In this document: piece by piece, positions 1 through 9,581 of the stretch
How the letters are laid out: each line of letters begins with the position of its first letter
Numbering within the stretch: position 1 is the stretch's first letter
Origin: Chamaesiphon sp. 336R_metabinner_41
GTDB lineage: Bacteria; Cyanobacteriota; Cyanobacteriia; Cyanobacteriales; Chamaesiphonaceae
Length of the DNA: 64,000 bases
Assembly (NCBI GenBank): GCA_025359915.1
Contig: JANYDE010000039.1
Coordinates: 32,849-96,848, forward strand
Direction: 5' to 3'
Notes under the pieces: generated by a model
What the model saw: the letters and a program-made list of their open reading frames with translations, nothing else
What the model was told of the DNA's origin: nothing
Database searches by the model: none
Made by a program: the position numbers and the translations under genes

Positions 1-84
1 CAGCAAATGAGCAATTTGACTAATTGGTTAGAAAGAAATGGCTAGTTTTAAAGGGCTGGCAATGCTCACCCTGTTTTATGGATG

Positions 85-1125
85 TTAAAGCTGGGATATA
101 AATTGTTTGACGATCGAACAAACACCAAATAAAGCACCATCTTCTGTCTCCGTTCTATCTACAAATCCCCGTCTAACCAAAGAAACGATCGAATTACCCA
201 CATCCGCAGGTGACAGGCTCAAAGATTCGATCGATCGAGCAATAGTTGCAGGTATATTCTCACTAGCTAAGAATTTAATAACTGCTTGTTCTGATCCTGA
301 CAATCTCCTAAATTGATGATCTAACAGCGATTTGATATCTTCAGTCAGGAAGAGTTCTTCATACTTACAGAACTCAGCAACCTTACCACTAAACAACTTA
401 TTAATCGCGATCGATACCGACTCTAGATAAGCTGGATTGCCACCTAAATAATCAATAGTATAATCCCATCGATCCTCATCACTCAAACCCTTCGCTCTAA
501 ATATTTCCATACCACCTTCACCCAGTCCATCTAGTGGCAAAGAGTGAATTGAGCTATTCTTGCCAAGCATTACAGCAAACTCACTCGGTTCTTCACGACT
601 CAGCAGCAATATGCAGCTTTGATGATTTGTATCCCAAATTCTTCTAAACAATTCCCGATACTCTCGATATTCCTCAGTATAATTACCAGCTAATTCACCA
701 CTACAAAAGAGTCGATCAACATCATCTAAGATGATCAAACAGCGATGTTCTCGAAAATGTTCGAGCAGTAGGGATAATCTCGCTTCTAAATCTAATGGTG
801 GTTCGGGTAATGCTTTGATATTGAGTGATGCGATTAGGTTTCGATCGATAAATTCAATCACAGATCGCTGACAGCCTAAACTCTGCCAAACTATCTCTTC
901 AAATTCATCTTTAATATCTTCTAATAATTGTCTAGCTAGAGCAGTTTTACCAATACCAGCAGTACCAGAGATTAGGATCGATCTAGATTTCTCTGTAAGT
1001 ATCCATTCGTTGAGTGAATCTAGTTCTTGAGTTCGATCGTAAATAGGTACCAGGGCTAGAATGGCTTTTAAATACTGTGGAGTCTCTACTCTATCTACTT
1101 TTTGATATTATAAAATATCAGCCAT
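85..1125 (-). pseudogene. NB-ARC/STAND-type NTPase gene with a premature stop at codon 6
   Basis: Track ORF 85..861 begins at a GTG, but the same frame stays open upstream to 1107 and encodes ...YQKVDRVETPQYLKAILALVPIYDRTQELDSLNEWILTEKSRSILISGTAGIGKTALARQ (Walker A GTAGIGKT). An in-frame ATG at 1125 (MADIL) is separated from it only by a TAA at 1108-1110. Walker B-like CLIILDDVD. Confidence 0.7.
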
Positions 1126-1436
1126 CGCAATCCTATTTGATTTCCTCGCAGTAACGTTAACCTGTAGGGGCGGTGCTGTCTTGTCGTTTTTTCATTCTGG
1201 GGTTCTCCCCGTTGGCGGAGCCTCTCCCTTAGGAGATATAAAAACGCCGCTTCATGCCCGCCCTCTAGGGATTTAGCTTCTCATTTAGGATCGCTATGTC
1301 CATTTCATAATGATAGCTTACTTCTCTTTTTCCTTTTTCCTTCAACCCATTTAAAGAACTTTATATCGATATTTTCAAATCTTTCTCTACGTTAAGATTC
1401 CCAAAAGAAATAAATAATCTAAATTGTCTTAAATAT

Positions 1437-2480
1437 ATGTTGACAAAACGCTTTTTTTGCTTATTCTCTATAGTTTTAGGAATTGTGCTAATACCATCAA
1501 CACCTGCTTTATTGCAAAGCGTAAATTCATCATCAGTTATGCAAACTGATGAAAATTCAGTTACTAAGGATAATCCAGCACTGCTTCCTCCAGTCACAAA
1601 TCCAAAACCATCAGCTCCAGCATCATCAACCAGTACAACAGATGTAAAAAATCCAGCTCAAGTAATATCAACACCAGATGTCAAGCTACCAGATTCAGGA
1701 TCATCAACTAAACCAACAGATGTAAAAAACCCCGCACAAGCAATATCAGTACCAGATGTTAAGCTACCAGATTCCGCGTCATCACCTAAAATAACAGATG
1801 TAAAAAATCCAGCTCAAACAATATCAGTACCGGAGGTAAAATCGTCAATTACAACACCAACACCTTCAGTAGATGCAAAAAATTCACTAGAAATAACGTC
1901 AGAAGCAAAGGTTAAACCTTCAGCTCCAACAAAAACTAACAATGACTTAGTAGATTTGGAAAGAATTGCACCGCATATCCGTAAAGATATCCGCTATGCC
2001 ACTGCCAACAATTTTATGAACAGAAAGCTTTATCCTGTCTCTCGATGTCTACTACATGCAAAAGTAGCAGAACAACTTAAACAAGTTCAAATTGAGCTAG
2101 AAAAAGAAAATCTAGGACTTAAAGTATTTGATTGTTATCGTCCACTCTCTATCCAAAAACAAATGTGGAAGATTCTTCCTGATAACAACTATGTTGCTAA
2201 TCCAGCGCAAGGTTCGAGACATAATCGTGCCTCAGCAGTCGATCTTACCCTAATCGATTTTAGTACTGGTAAAGATAAAGAAATGCCATCAAAATATGAT
2301 GAATTTTCAAAACGAGCACATATGAACTATGAAGCTGCAAGTATAGAGTCTAAAAAAAATCGAAAACATTTGCGGACTGCAATGGAAAAACACGGTTTCA
2401 AAAGTATTCCGACTGAATGGTGGCATTATGACAGCAACGAATGGAAACAATATCCATTAATAGATATTTCCTGGAATTAA
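1437..2480 (+). CDS. Secreted D-alanyl-D-alanine dipeptidase (VanX/DdpX, M15D-like) with repetitive linker
   Basis: N-terminal signal-like hydrophobic segment; C-terminal domain with DIRYATANNFM, FDCYRPLSIQKQMW, GSRHNRASAVDLTL, EWWHYD zinc-peptidase motifs. Confidence 0.85.
   Translation: MLTKRFFCLFSIVLGIVLIPSTPALLQSVNSSSVMQTDENSVTKDNPALLPPVTNPKPSAPASSTSTTDVKNPAQVISTPDVKLPDSGSSTKPTDVKNPAQAISVPDVKLPDSASSPKITDVKNPAQTISVPEVKSSITTPTPSVDAKNSLEITSEAKVKPSAPTKTNNDLVDLERIAPHIRKDIRYATANNFMNRKLYPVSRCLLHAKVAEQLKQVQIELEKENLGLKVFDCYRPLSIQKQMWKILPDNNYVANPAQGSRHNRASAVDLTLIDFSTGKDKEMPSKYDEFSKRAHMNYEAASIESKKNRKHLRTAMEKHGFKSIPTEWWHYDSNEWKQYPLIDISWN
1638..1841 (+). repeat. In-frame tandem repeat, about 2.6 copies of a 78-bp unit
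   Basis: Protein repeat TDVKNPAQ(V/A/T)IS(T/V)P(D/E)VKLPDS.SS.K. of 26 aa, read directly from translation and DNA. Confidence 0.85.
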
Positions 2481-2486
2481 AATCTG

Positions 2487-2630
2487 TAGGTTGGGTAGAG
2501 CGATAGCGTTGGCGGAGCCTCTCTGTAAAGAGACAACCCAACATCCGCACAAACAGCCTAGAAATGTTGGGTTGTTTCGTTCCGAAAGGCTACGCCAACA
2601 TTCTTCAACCCAACCTACCCTAGAGGATTT
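2487..2630. repeat. Dispersed repeat / MITE-like element with inverted GGTTGGGT...ACCCAACC ends
   Basis: taggttgggtagag ... aacccaacctaccc flanking a gcgttggcggagcctctctgtaaagag core; internal acaacccaacat / atgttgggttgt inverted repeat. Confidence 0.6.
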
Positions 2631-2770
2631 TTCTGTCGATCAGGTGAAAGTGTTAAAATTGAATTGCATTCAATTGAATCGATAAATTCAACTTCAAACA
2701 CATCCGGTTCATATATCTCGACAATAGTACCAACTTGACCACGAATCAGTACTAGATGCTGCTGATGAAC
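2615..2770 (-). pseudogene. Possible DUF4926-like remnant
   Basis: LVLIRGQVGTIVEIYEPDVFEVEFIDSIECNSILTLSPDRQ resembles the RGQVGTVVE..FEVEF(V/I)D pattern; no convincing start. Confidence 0.3.
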
Positions 2771-2863
2771 TAAAAAAATTGCTAGGGAAATGAATCCCCA
2801 GCAATAGTTCAAACTACCTGCAAGCAAATGCAGTCTGTCATCTCTGATGCCACCCTCCAAAAT

Positions 2864-3403
2864 TTAGAGATTGCCAGATTCCGCTAATTTATTTTTGATG
2901 TCAGCCAGTGTACCTGCCCAGCGAGGGTCGGGTTGGAAGCTATCGGTAGTTGCAGTGCTAGTGTAAGTATTGCTACCGCCCTGGGTCTTGCTGCCCTCTT
3001 TGCGACCACCTTTTTTGGCACCACCACCAGTGCTGCGGCGGGGGGTACTAGTTTCGCCAGCAACTTTCTTATTGAGAGTGGGTTTGGGGACATTGCTAGG
3101 TGCTTTAGGCTCGGTAGGCGCGCTACCTTCGCCATCTTCATCATCTTCTTTGGCTTTGGGTAAAGCTTTCTCAATTTTGATCTCTATATCTTGAAACTTT
3201 GCACCATTATACTTTTCGATGATTTGATCTGCTTGTTCGTCTGTTTCGACGGTGACAAAGCCAAATCCACGGCATTTACCAGTTTTGCGATCTTTGATCA
3301 CTTTGACGGAAACTAATTCGCCAGCGTCAGCAAACACGGTTTCAAGTTCTTCCCGCTCCACATCAGATTTTGGTAAGTTGCCCACATATAAACGAATTGA
3401 CAT
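2864..3403 (-). CDS. RRM-domain RNA-binding protein
   Basis: RNP2 LYVGNLP and RNP1 KCRGFGFVTV; low-complexity basic C-terminal tail. Confidence 0.9.
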   Translation of the reverse strand: MSIRLYVGNLPKSDVEREELETVFADAGELVSVKVIKDRKTGKCRGFGFVTVETDEQADQIIEKYNGAKFQDIEIKIEKALPKAKEDDEDGEGSAPTEPKAPSNVPKPTLNKKVAGETSTPRRSTGGGAKKGGRKEGSKTQGGSNTYTSTATTDSFQPDPRWAGTLADIKNKLAESGNL

Positions 3404-3786
3404 ATCGAAATTCCTCCAGACTGGAATTAAATTAGCTTGCTTGCAGGATTTCTCCTAGGGGAGATCGCCTCGATTTTAGGTGGACAAAAAAATGTCTTTA
3501 TTAGGAGCAGTTTCGTTTGTGGAACCTCAGTCGCGATCGACTCGACACTATATTTTAATGTTTTTTCATAAATTTTGTGACACCCTTACCTAAATTATCA
3601 CGTCTGGGGATATGAGATCGCGAATACCACGATCGATTCCCAAATTCGGACATATTTAGAGTATCTCAATAATTCGGAATGTCTCAAAATGGTCTCGAAG
3701 ATCGATCGCCAAAAATAAAGGTAGTAGAATTAATTTGGACAGTTTTCTCAATCGATTACCTACGGTAGGCTATGCCAACGATATTA

Positions 3787-3942
3787 ATGGACAATACTGC
3801 ACTCTTTCCCATTCTCGGTACTGCTGCTTTCGGGCTGCTCGTCATCGTCACATTAGGCATTGTCATTCTCACTCTCACTGGTTGGCGCGACAGACAACGC
3901 CGTGAAGAGGATCGACGTGTTACTCGTTCAACTCGGCGTTAG
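3787..3942 (+). CDS. 51-aa single-pass membrane protein, hypothetical (not in ORF track)
   Basis: ATG...TAG: MDNTALFPILGTAAFGLLVIVTLGIVILTLTGWRDRQRREEDRRVTRSTRR; one hydrophobic helix and a basic tail, ending 5 nt before cca. Confidence 0.6.
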   Translation: MDNTALFPILGTAAFGLLVIVTLGIVILTLTGWRDRQRREEDRRVTRSTRR

Positions 3943-3947
3943 GGCGA

Positions 3948-5504
3948 GTGGTAGAAATCATCAAAGGGATTCCATATTGGGAGTTATTGGAGCAGGCGGC
4001 TCGGATAGCTGCTGCATCGGGTTGGCATCTTTATCTGGTTGGTGGTGTGGTGCGTGATTTACTCTTGGCTCAGACGAGAGCCAATCAAAACGTATTTTTA
4101 CGGCCACAACCCTTGGGTACCCATAAAGCGGCGCAATACGGGCGGGAAACCCGCCCGTATAATTGCGACAAGACAGGGCACCCCTACGATTTGTTTGTGG
4201 GTACTCAGAGATCTACGCCTGTTAATCATATTTTTGAATTGTGGCAAGATCAGAATTTATCCATCACAGATATTGACTTGGTGGTTGATGGTTGTCAGCA
4301 AACCGCAGATGTTGGGGCGGGTGTGAAGCTGGCTACTGCGCTTCAACAACTTTACCCAGCGGTGCATTTAGACATCCACGGGGCTTTCCAGACGGCGGCG
4401 TTAGTTTGGGATGGAGATCCGAAATTGGGCTGCTTGGGGGTGGATATAGCCACGGCTCGAACGGAATCTTATCCCTATCCCGCAGCGAATCCAGAGGTGT
4501 CGCCAAGTTCGATTCGTCAAGACTTATATCGGCGTGATTTTACGATTAATGCTCTGGCTTGGCGACTGACTCCATCGCCAGATCCACCTTTATTAGATTT
4601 GTTTGGTGGATTGCACGATTTAGCAGCCAAGCAAATTCGAGTTTTACACCCCAATAGTTTTATCGACGATCCCACCCGAATTTTTCGGGGGGTAAGATTT
4701 GCGGTGCGATTGGGGTTTAAATTTGAAGCCGAAACGGAGCTATATATTCGAGATGCGATTAGTAGTGGTGTTTATGTTCAAACTGCTCAAGCACATCGTC
4801 GCACTCCAGCTTTACAAACTCGGCTTAAAACTGAATTAAAATATCTGCTGCAAGCAAGTTATTGGCAAGCAGCTTTTAAGTTGTTGGCTGACTTAGATGC
4901 ATTTCAATGCATCCATTCGACTCTAAAATTAGATCGAGAATTATTGTACCAACTCCGATTATTAGGGCGATGCCTGGATCGATTCGATAGATTGAGATCT
5001 ATCGTCCATTGGCAATTGCGGTTAGAATTAATTATTGCTCATCTCGATCCAATCTATCGATCGACAGTAGCCACCAATCTCCAATTACCGCCTGAATATA
5101 TTCACAGGTTACAAGCATTAGATCGGGCTGAAACCAATGTGCTGTCATCATTACCCAATTTCACTCGTGTCAGTCAAGTCGTGCGAGTGTTGAAGCAATT
5201 CGATCGAGAAACATTGATTTTAATTGCGGTAAGGTGTCAATCTAAACACTTCACTGTCAACTGTCAACTGTCAACTGTCAACTATTTAACGATCCGTCGT
5301 CAGATCTGGAAATGTCTCACAGTTTGGCAGCAGATGCAACCGATTTTAAATGGTAATGATTTACGAAAATTGGGTTATCAACCAGGGCCACAATATCGAG
5401 AAATGTTAGATAATTTATTAATGGCAACTTTAGATGGAGATGTGATCGATCGATCTTCTGCTGAAGAATTTTTGGTTCGATTTTCCAGTGGTGAACCTAT
5501 CTAG
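3948..5504 (+). CDS. cca: CCA tRNA nucleotidyltransferase / poly(A) polymerase family
   Basis: LYLVGGVVRDLLL...DIDLVVDG, RRDFTINALAW, DLFGGLHDLAAKQIRVLHPNSFIDDPTRIFRGVRFAVRLGF. GTG start. Confidence 0.88.
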   Translation: MVEIIKGIPYWELLEQAARIAAASGWHLYLVGGVVRDLLLAQTRANQNVFLRPQPLGTHKAAQYGRETRPYNCDKTGHPYDLFVGTQRSTPVNHIFELWQDQNLSITDIDLVVDGCQQTADVGAGVKLATALQQLYPAVHLDIHGAFQTAALVWDGDPKLGCLGVDIATARTESYPYPAANPEVSPSSIRQDLYRRDFTINALAWRLTPSPDPPLLDLFGGLHDLAAKQIRVLHPNSFIDDPTRIFRGVRFAVRLGFKFEAETELYIRDAISSGVYVQTAQAHRRTPALQTRLKTELKYLLQASYWQAAFKLLADLDAFQCIHSTLKLDRELLYQLRLLGRCLDRFDRLRSIVHWQLRLELIIAHLDPIYRSTVATNLQLPPEYIHRLQALDRAETNVLSSLPNFTRVSQVVRVLKQFDRETLILIAVRCQSKHFTVNCQLSTVNYLTIRRQIWKCLTVWQQMQPILNGNDLRKLGYQPGPQYREMLDNLLMATLDGDVIDRSSAEEFLVRFSSGEPI

Positions 5505-5660
5505 TGCTAGCTACAAACCCGACTTTTCCAAAAAGCCTTTGCTTGTGTCCTAACCGATATGGCGGCTGCTACAAAAGCGTAGATTTTAGGGTGACAAAGA
5601 ATGGCACCCTACATCATTAACCTTTAGGGGTGCCCTGGATCCATGCCTAATAATAGTGAT

Positions 5661-6026
5661 TTAATGGCGATGTTCCTGGCGGCTTTCTTGACGATATTCG
5701 CGACGATCTTCATCGCGATCTCGCCGATGGTGGGAATGTTTATCGCGAAAACGATCGTGTCGTGAAAATTCTTCATGGCGATCGCGTGATATTTCCCAGC
5801 GGGAAGGAACGCGATATACTGGTTCTGGCTGACGACGAATGGTTTCTACTACCACCGTTTGAGGAATGGGTGCGGGGTTGCCAATAATGATCGTAAGTTG
5901 AGCCTGGAGATTTGCCGCTGGTTGCTCGATTGCTGGAGGATGAGCAATGGGTGTGAATGCTTGAGAAGCTGGTGCAATTGAGATAACTGCTAGTAAGCTG
6001 ATCGCTAATGAATTAAAGTGTATCAT
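5661..6026 (-). CDS. Hypothetical secreted protein with His/Arg-rich C-terminus
   Basis: Signal-peptide-like N-terminus; RDKHSHHRRDRDEDRREYRQESRQEHRH tail. Confidence 0.55.
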   Translation of the reverse strand: MIHFNSLAISLLAVISIAPASQAFTPIAHPPAIEQPAANLQAQLTIIIGNPAPIPQTVVVETIRRQPEPVYRVPSRWEISRDRHEEFSRHDRFRDKHSHHRRDRDEDRREYRQESRQEHRH

Positions 6027-6175
6027 ACAAAATTCGGTTGATTTTCAAAGTTAATCATTTCAATGTCGATTTTGTAGATGCTGCGTGATTTAATTATATC
6101 TGACCTCTTCAGTATTAATATTGTTTCATTCTATACTCAGCAAAAATACTGGTTAGCCTAAGTACAATATTCAGA

Positions 6176-7906
6176 TTATTTCAGCCAAGCTTTTAATTGT
6201 TGATGTTGTCCATCGGCAGGATTTTCGATGGTTTGCAATTGATATTGCTGTGGTTGTGGGGTGGATAAAGTGATGGGGAGTGTCATTAATCGATCGATAT
6301 GAAAGATCGTTAGATTGATTTGCTGTCCAACCTGATATGATTTAAGTCGATCGGTTAGTTTATCGGCATTTACTTTAAATCCGTCGATAGCTAGTAATTC
6401 ATCACCAGGATCGACTCCAGCTAATTGAGCGGGAGAATTGCTCGTTACTGATTTAATTACTTCTCTACCATTCTCGCTTTTAACGACTATCCCCAGATAG
6501 GGTGTATTTGCCTCGACAGGTTTTAACTCGATCCCAAACGGATATAGGTAATCATTGAAAGGTAGCTCTTCAATCCCGTGAATATATCGATCATAAAATT
6601 CAGTCAAATCTTGGTTAGCAATTACTTCGATAATATTTTTTAGTTGAGTTTCGGTAAAGCCGATTTCATCTTTGCCAAACTGTTCCCACATCGCTACTAA
6701 GACATCATCAAAAGATTTAGTTGATTTGGTGCGATCGCGAATCAGGAGATCTAATAATAATGTTACCATTTCTCCCTTGAGATAATAGGACATCTGAGAA
6801 TTAGAGCTATTAGCATCAGGGCGATATAATTTGATCCAGGCATCAAAACTAGACTCACTTAATGCTTGTACCAATCTCCCTGGTGTCGTCATAAAGCGGG
6901 TAATTTCTTTGCTAAGTTCTGCGAGAAATTCTTGCTCGTCATAAATCCCCGCACGTCTAGGAATCAGCAGATCGTAATAACTAGTTGTGCCTTCGCTAAA
7001 CCACAGTGACGGTGTATAGTTCTCCCCTTCGTAATCAAATTTCTCTAGAGCTGCGGGACGAATGCGCTTGACATTCCAGAGATGGAAAAATTCATGGGCG
7101 ACTAACTGCATAAACCGATTGTGTTTCTCGCCAGCTTGAAAACTAAAGCGGGGATATAACAGCGAACAACAATCTTTGTGTTCTAATCCACCACCACCAG
7201 CCGGAGAAAGATGCAGTAAGAAAATATATTTTTCATATGGCAATCCACCGAAGATTTTAGCTTCAACTTCAACAATTTTTTTGATATCTTCGATCGCCAT
7301 CAGCGGATCTAAATTCCCGTCCCCCCACACGACTAATTGGTGCGGCTTATCCAATACAGTAAAGTCATAAATCTGCTGAGAGCCGATTTCAAAGGGACTA
7401 TCGACTAAAGTATCAAAATCTCTAGCTAAAAAGGTTTGAGGACTAATTTCGGGTAAAGGGGTAGTAATTTTCCAGCTAGGATCGGGGGGGATAATTTTTA
7501 GATCGATCGAACAATCTTCAAATCCAGGCACATAAAAACATAATGCCGCTGGATTAAAATATCCATGTGTAGCATCTAAATGATTGGTCCGCACGGTTAA
7601 TTCATTAGCAAACATCCGATAGCTAATCTGAATTTCAGTACTACTATTAGTCTGGATTTGCCAATGATTTTTAGCAATTTTCGTCGCAGTTAATTTCTCA
7701 CCCACATCCGTTACTGCTCCAAAATCTTGCAACTGCTTTGCATATTCTCGAACTAAATAGGAACCAGGAGTCCATACTGGCATCTTGAGATCGAGCACCT
7801 CACGATCCCAATTACTCACCGTCAATTTCACCTCAAACAAATGCGTCTGCGGCTGCGACATCGCGATTTCATAAGCTAATTTCGGGGAGTAAGCTGGAGT
7901 TGTCAT
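6176..7906 (-). CDS. M61-family metallopeptidase (glycyl aminopeptidase-like) with C-terminal PDZ
   Basis: LVAHEFFHLWNVKRIRP (HExxH), LWFSEGTTSYYDLL, PDZ-like LGIVVKSENGREVIKSVTSNSPAQLAGVDPGDELLAIDG. Confidence 0.88.
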   Translation of the reverse strand: MTTPAYSPKLAYEIAMSQPQTHLFEVKLTVSNWDREVLDLKMPVWTPGSYLVREYAKQLQDFGAVTDVGEKLTATKIAKNHWQIQTNSSTEIQISYRMFANELTVRTNHLDATHGYFNPAALCFYVPGFEDCSIDLKIIPPDPSWKITTPLPEISPQTFLARDFDTLVDSPFEIGSQQIYDFTVLDKPHQLVVWGDGNLDPLMAIEDIKKIVEVEAKIFGGLPYEKYIFLLHLSPAGGGGLEHKDCCSLLYPRFSFQAGEKHNRFMQLVAHEFFHLWNVKRIRPAALEKFDYEGENYTPSLWFSEGTTSYYDLLIPRRAGIYDEQEFLAELSKEITRFMTTPGRLVQALSESSFDAWIKLYRPDANSSNSQMSYYLKGEMVTLLLDLLIRDRTKSTKSFDDVLVAMWEQFGKDEIGFTETQLKNIIEVIANQDLTEFYDRYIHGIEELPFNDYLYPFGIELKPVEANTPYLGIVVKSENGREVIKSVTSNSPAQLAGVDPGDELLAIDGFKVNADKLTDRLKSYQVGQQINLTIFHIDRLMTLPITLSTPQPQQYQLQTIENPADGQHQQLKAWLK

Positions 7907-8057
7907 GGGGAAGGGGGAGGGGGGAGACTGAGGGACTGGGGGACTGGGATACTGGGCGACTGGGATACTGGGGGATTGAAGAAGAATGCTTACGTGTATT
8001 ATTTATTACCCATTACCCATTACCCATTACTTATTACTTATTACTTATTACTTAAAC

Positions 8058-9188
8058 TCAACCTCCCCTGATTTTCTGTGCAGCCAAATAGATGTGCCCC
8101 CAGGCTCCGGTGACTTGATTTGTTTTGATTTGGAGAGATTTGGCGATCGATTCTACCGAACTACCTGATTTCAATGCCATCAAAATTTCCAGCTTTGACG
8201 GATCTAGACTATCACAAAAACTTTCCCACTGGCTGGGTGTTAGTCCCAGATTATGCTCTGTCAATGAAGTATACAACCATTTGGAGACTAGTTCTGATTC
8301 GGCTTTAATTGCAAAGACTTTGAGGGTATGATAGTCGATCTTTTCGCGGAGTCGATATACTTGTCCGATTTCCATTTTCAAAGCAATTGCGATCGAAGCT
8401 GGTGGTTTACCCTGAAGGTAGAGATCTAGCCATTGCCCAGCTTCAGGGCTAACCTGCTCGATTAAATAATTACGGAGTGTATCTTTGACTCGATCGCGAA
8501 TAACTTGAATTTCTTCCCACTCTTGCTGTTGATGATAATTCTCTTGTGCTTGTTTGTCGAGCAGGCTCAAAGTGGCATCGCTATCATCAATGATTTCATC
8601 AGAGATAAGCTTGATAATATCGCCTTGCGGTATATTAGTTACACCACCTTTTTGCGATCGACAGAGATAGTTGACAAATCGATGCGCGAGTAAAGGTCGA
8701 TTCCGAATTGGGCGCAAACAATATTCTTCAATACTCGCAAAGAGGAGGATATCTCGCAGTCGAGGATTCTTGGTACATTGTCCAATCCAGACAATTTGCT
8801 GTTGGATGTATTTATCACCTTGGAGCATTTCTTGAATCACTTCCTGCAAGACATCCAGGACATTCCGTTGTCTATCGTTACTCAGCGTCAACCAGGCGCG
8901 GATTTTATCCCGCAACACGGCTAATCCACCCAAACGTTGCATCAGATTCTTGTACGCCCGTTCTGGGGGCAATCCCAGGTATCGTTGGCGCAGGATTCGC
9001 CAGCGATAATCCATTGCTTGCTCGGCAATCTTCAGATGTGCTAAATCGAGGGTTTCCCAGCGGTGGCGATCTTCGCCAAGCAACCAATTCACAATACTAG
9101 CTTGAGTCGTAGCATTTTGTTCAGCCCCTTCCGTGGCAATCCGCGCCGCCCATTGGATCGCGATCCTATCGATAATTATCTCGGTCAT
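8058..9188 (-). CDS. HetZ-related / cyanobacterial HetZ-like protein (tentative)
   Basis: 376-aa helical protein beginning MTEIIIDRIAIQWAARI; two C-terminal HTH-like segments (IALKMEIGQVYRLREKI, IAKSLQIKTNQVTGAWGHI). Family assignment from memory. Confidence 0.45.
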   Translation of the reverse strand: MTEIIIDRIAIQWAARIATEGAEQNATTQASIVNWLLGEDRHRWETLDLAHLKIAEQAMDYRWRILRQRYLGLPPERAYKNLMQRLGGLAVLRDKIRAWLTLSNDRQRNVLDVLQEVIQEMLQGDKYIQQQIVWIGQCTKNPRLRDILLFASIEEYCLRPIRNRPLLAHRFVNYLCRSQKGGVTNIPQGDIIKLISDEIIDDSDATLSLLDKQAQENYHQQQEWEEIQVIRDRVKDTLRNYLIEQVSPEAGQWLDLYLQGKPPASIAIALKMEIGQVYRLREKIDYHTLKVFAIKAESELVSKWLYTSLTEHNLGLTPSQWESFCDSLDPSKLEILMALKSGSSVESIAKSLQIKTNQVTGAWGHIYLAAQKIRGG

Positions 9189-9314
9189 GTGGCGATTTAG
9201 CCTCTCGCTGGAAATTAAGATGGCACATGAAACTAGTTTTCGGATCGAAACTAACTACCTGTACAACGCTAGCCGTCATATGGCGTACAGATTTATGTAA
9301 ATAAATTTTGTACA

Positions 9315-9428
9315 ATGAGTGTCACGAGCATCAAAACTAAGCTTGAAAAAATTTCGAGCGATGCTATTGTCGAACACAGTGAGGGCACTCTAAGTATGTT
9401 AACTCAGTTAGATGTGAATAGTCTGTAA
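9315..9428 (+). CDS. Candidate 37-aa short ORF upstream of the decarboxylase/ATP-grasp cassette
   Basis: ATG...TAA: MSVTSIKTKLEKISSDAIVEHSEGTLSMLTQLDVNSL; not in ORF track because of length. Confidence 0.25.
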   Translation: MSVTSIKTKLEKISSDAIVEHSEGTLSMLTQLDVNSL

Positions 9429-9581
9429 AAACGATTTCACTTCCCAGCTATCCTGCCGAAACATTAGATCTCGTCCTAAACCTGCTCTTCTACCCTTAAT
9501 TAGTTTGCCCCGATCTCCAATCAGACTGGATATCGCCAAGGAGATTGAGGAAATCCAAATTCTAAAAAAAAGGGTGTTAAA

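Noticed and set aside
2884-3458. Overlapping ORFs on both strands at the RRM gene
   Set aside because: Low-complexity alternate-frame translations of the Ala/Lys/Pro-rich tail.
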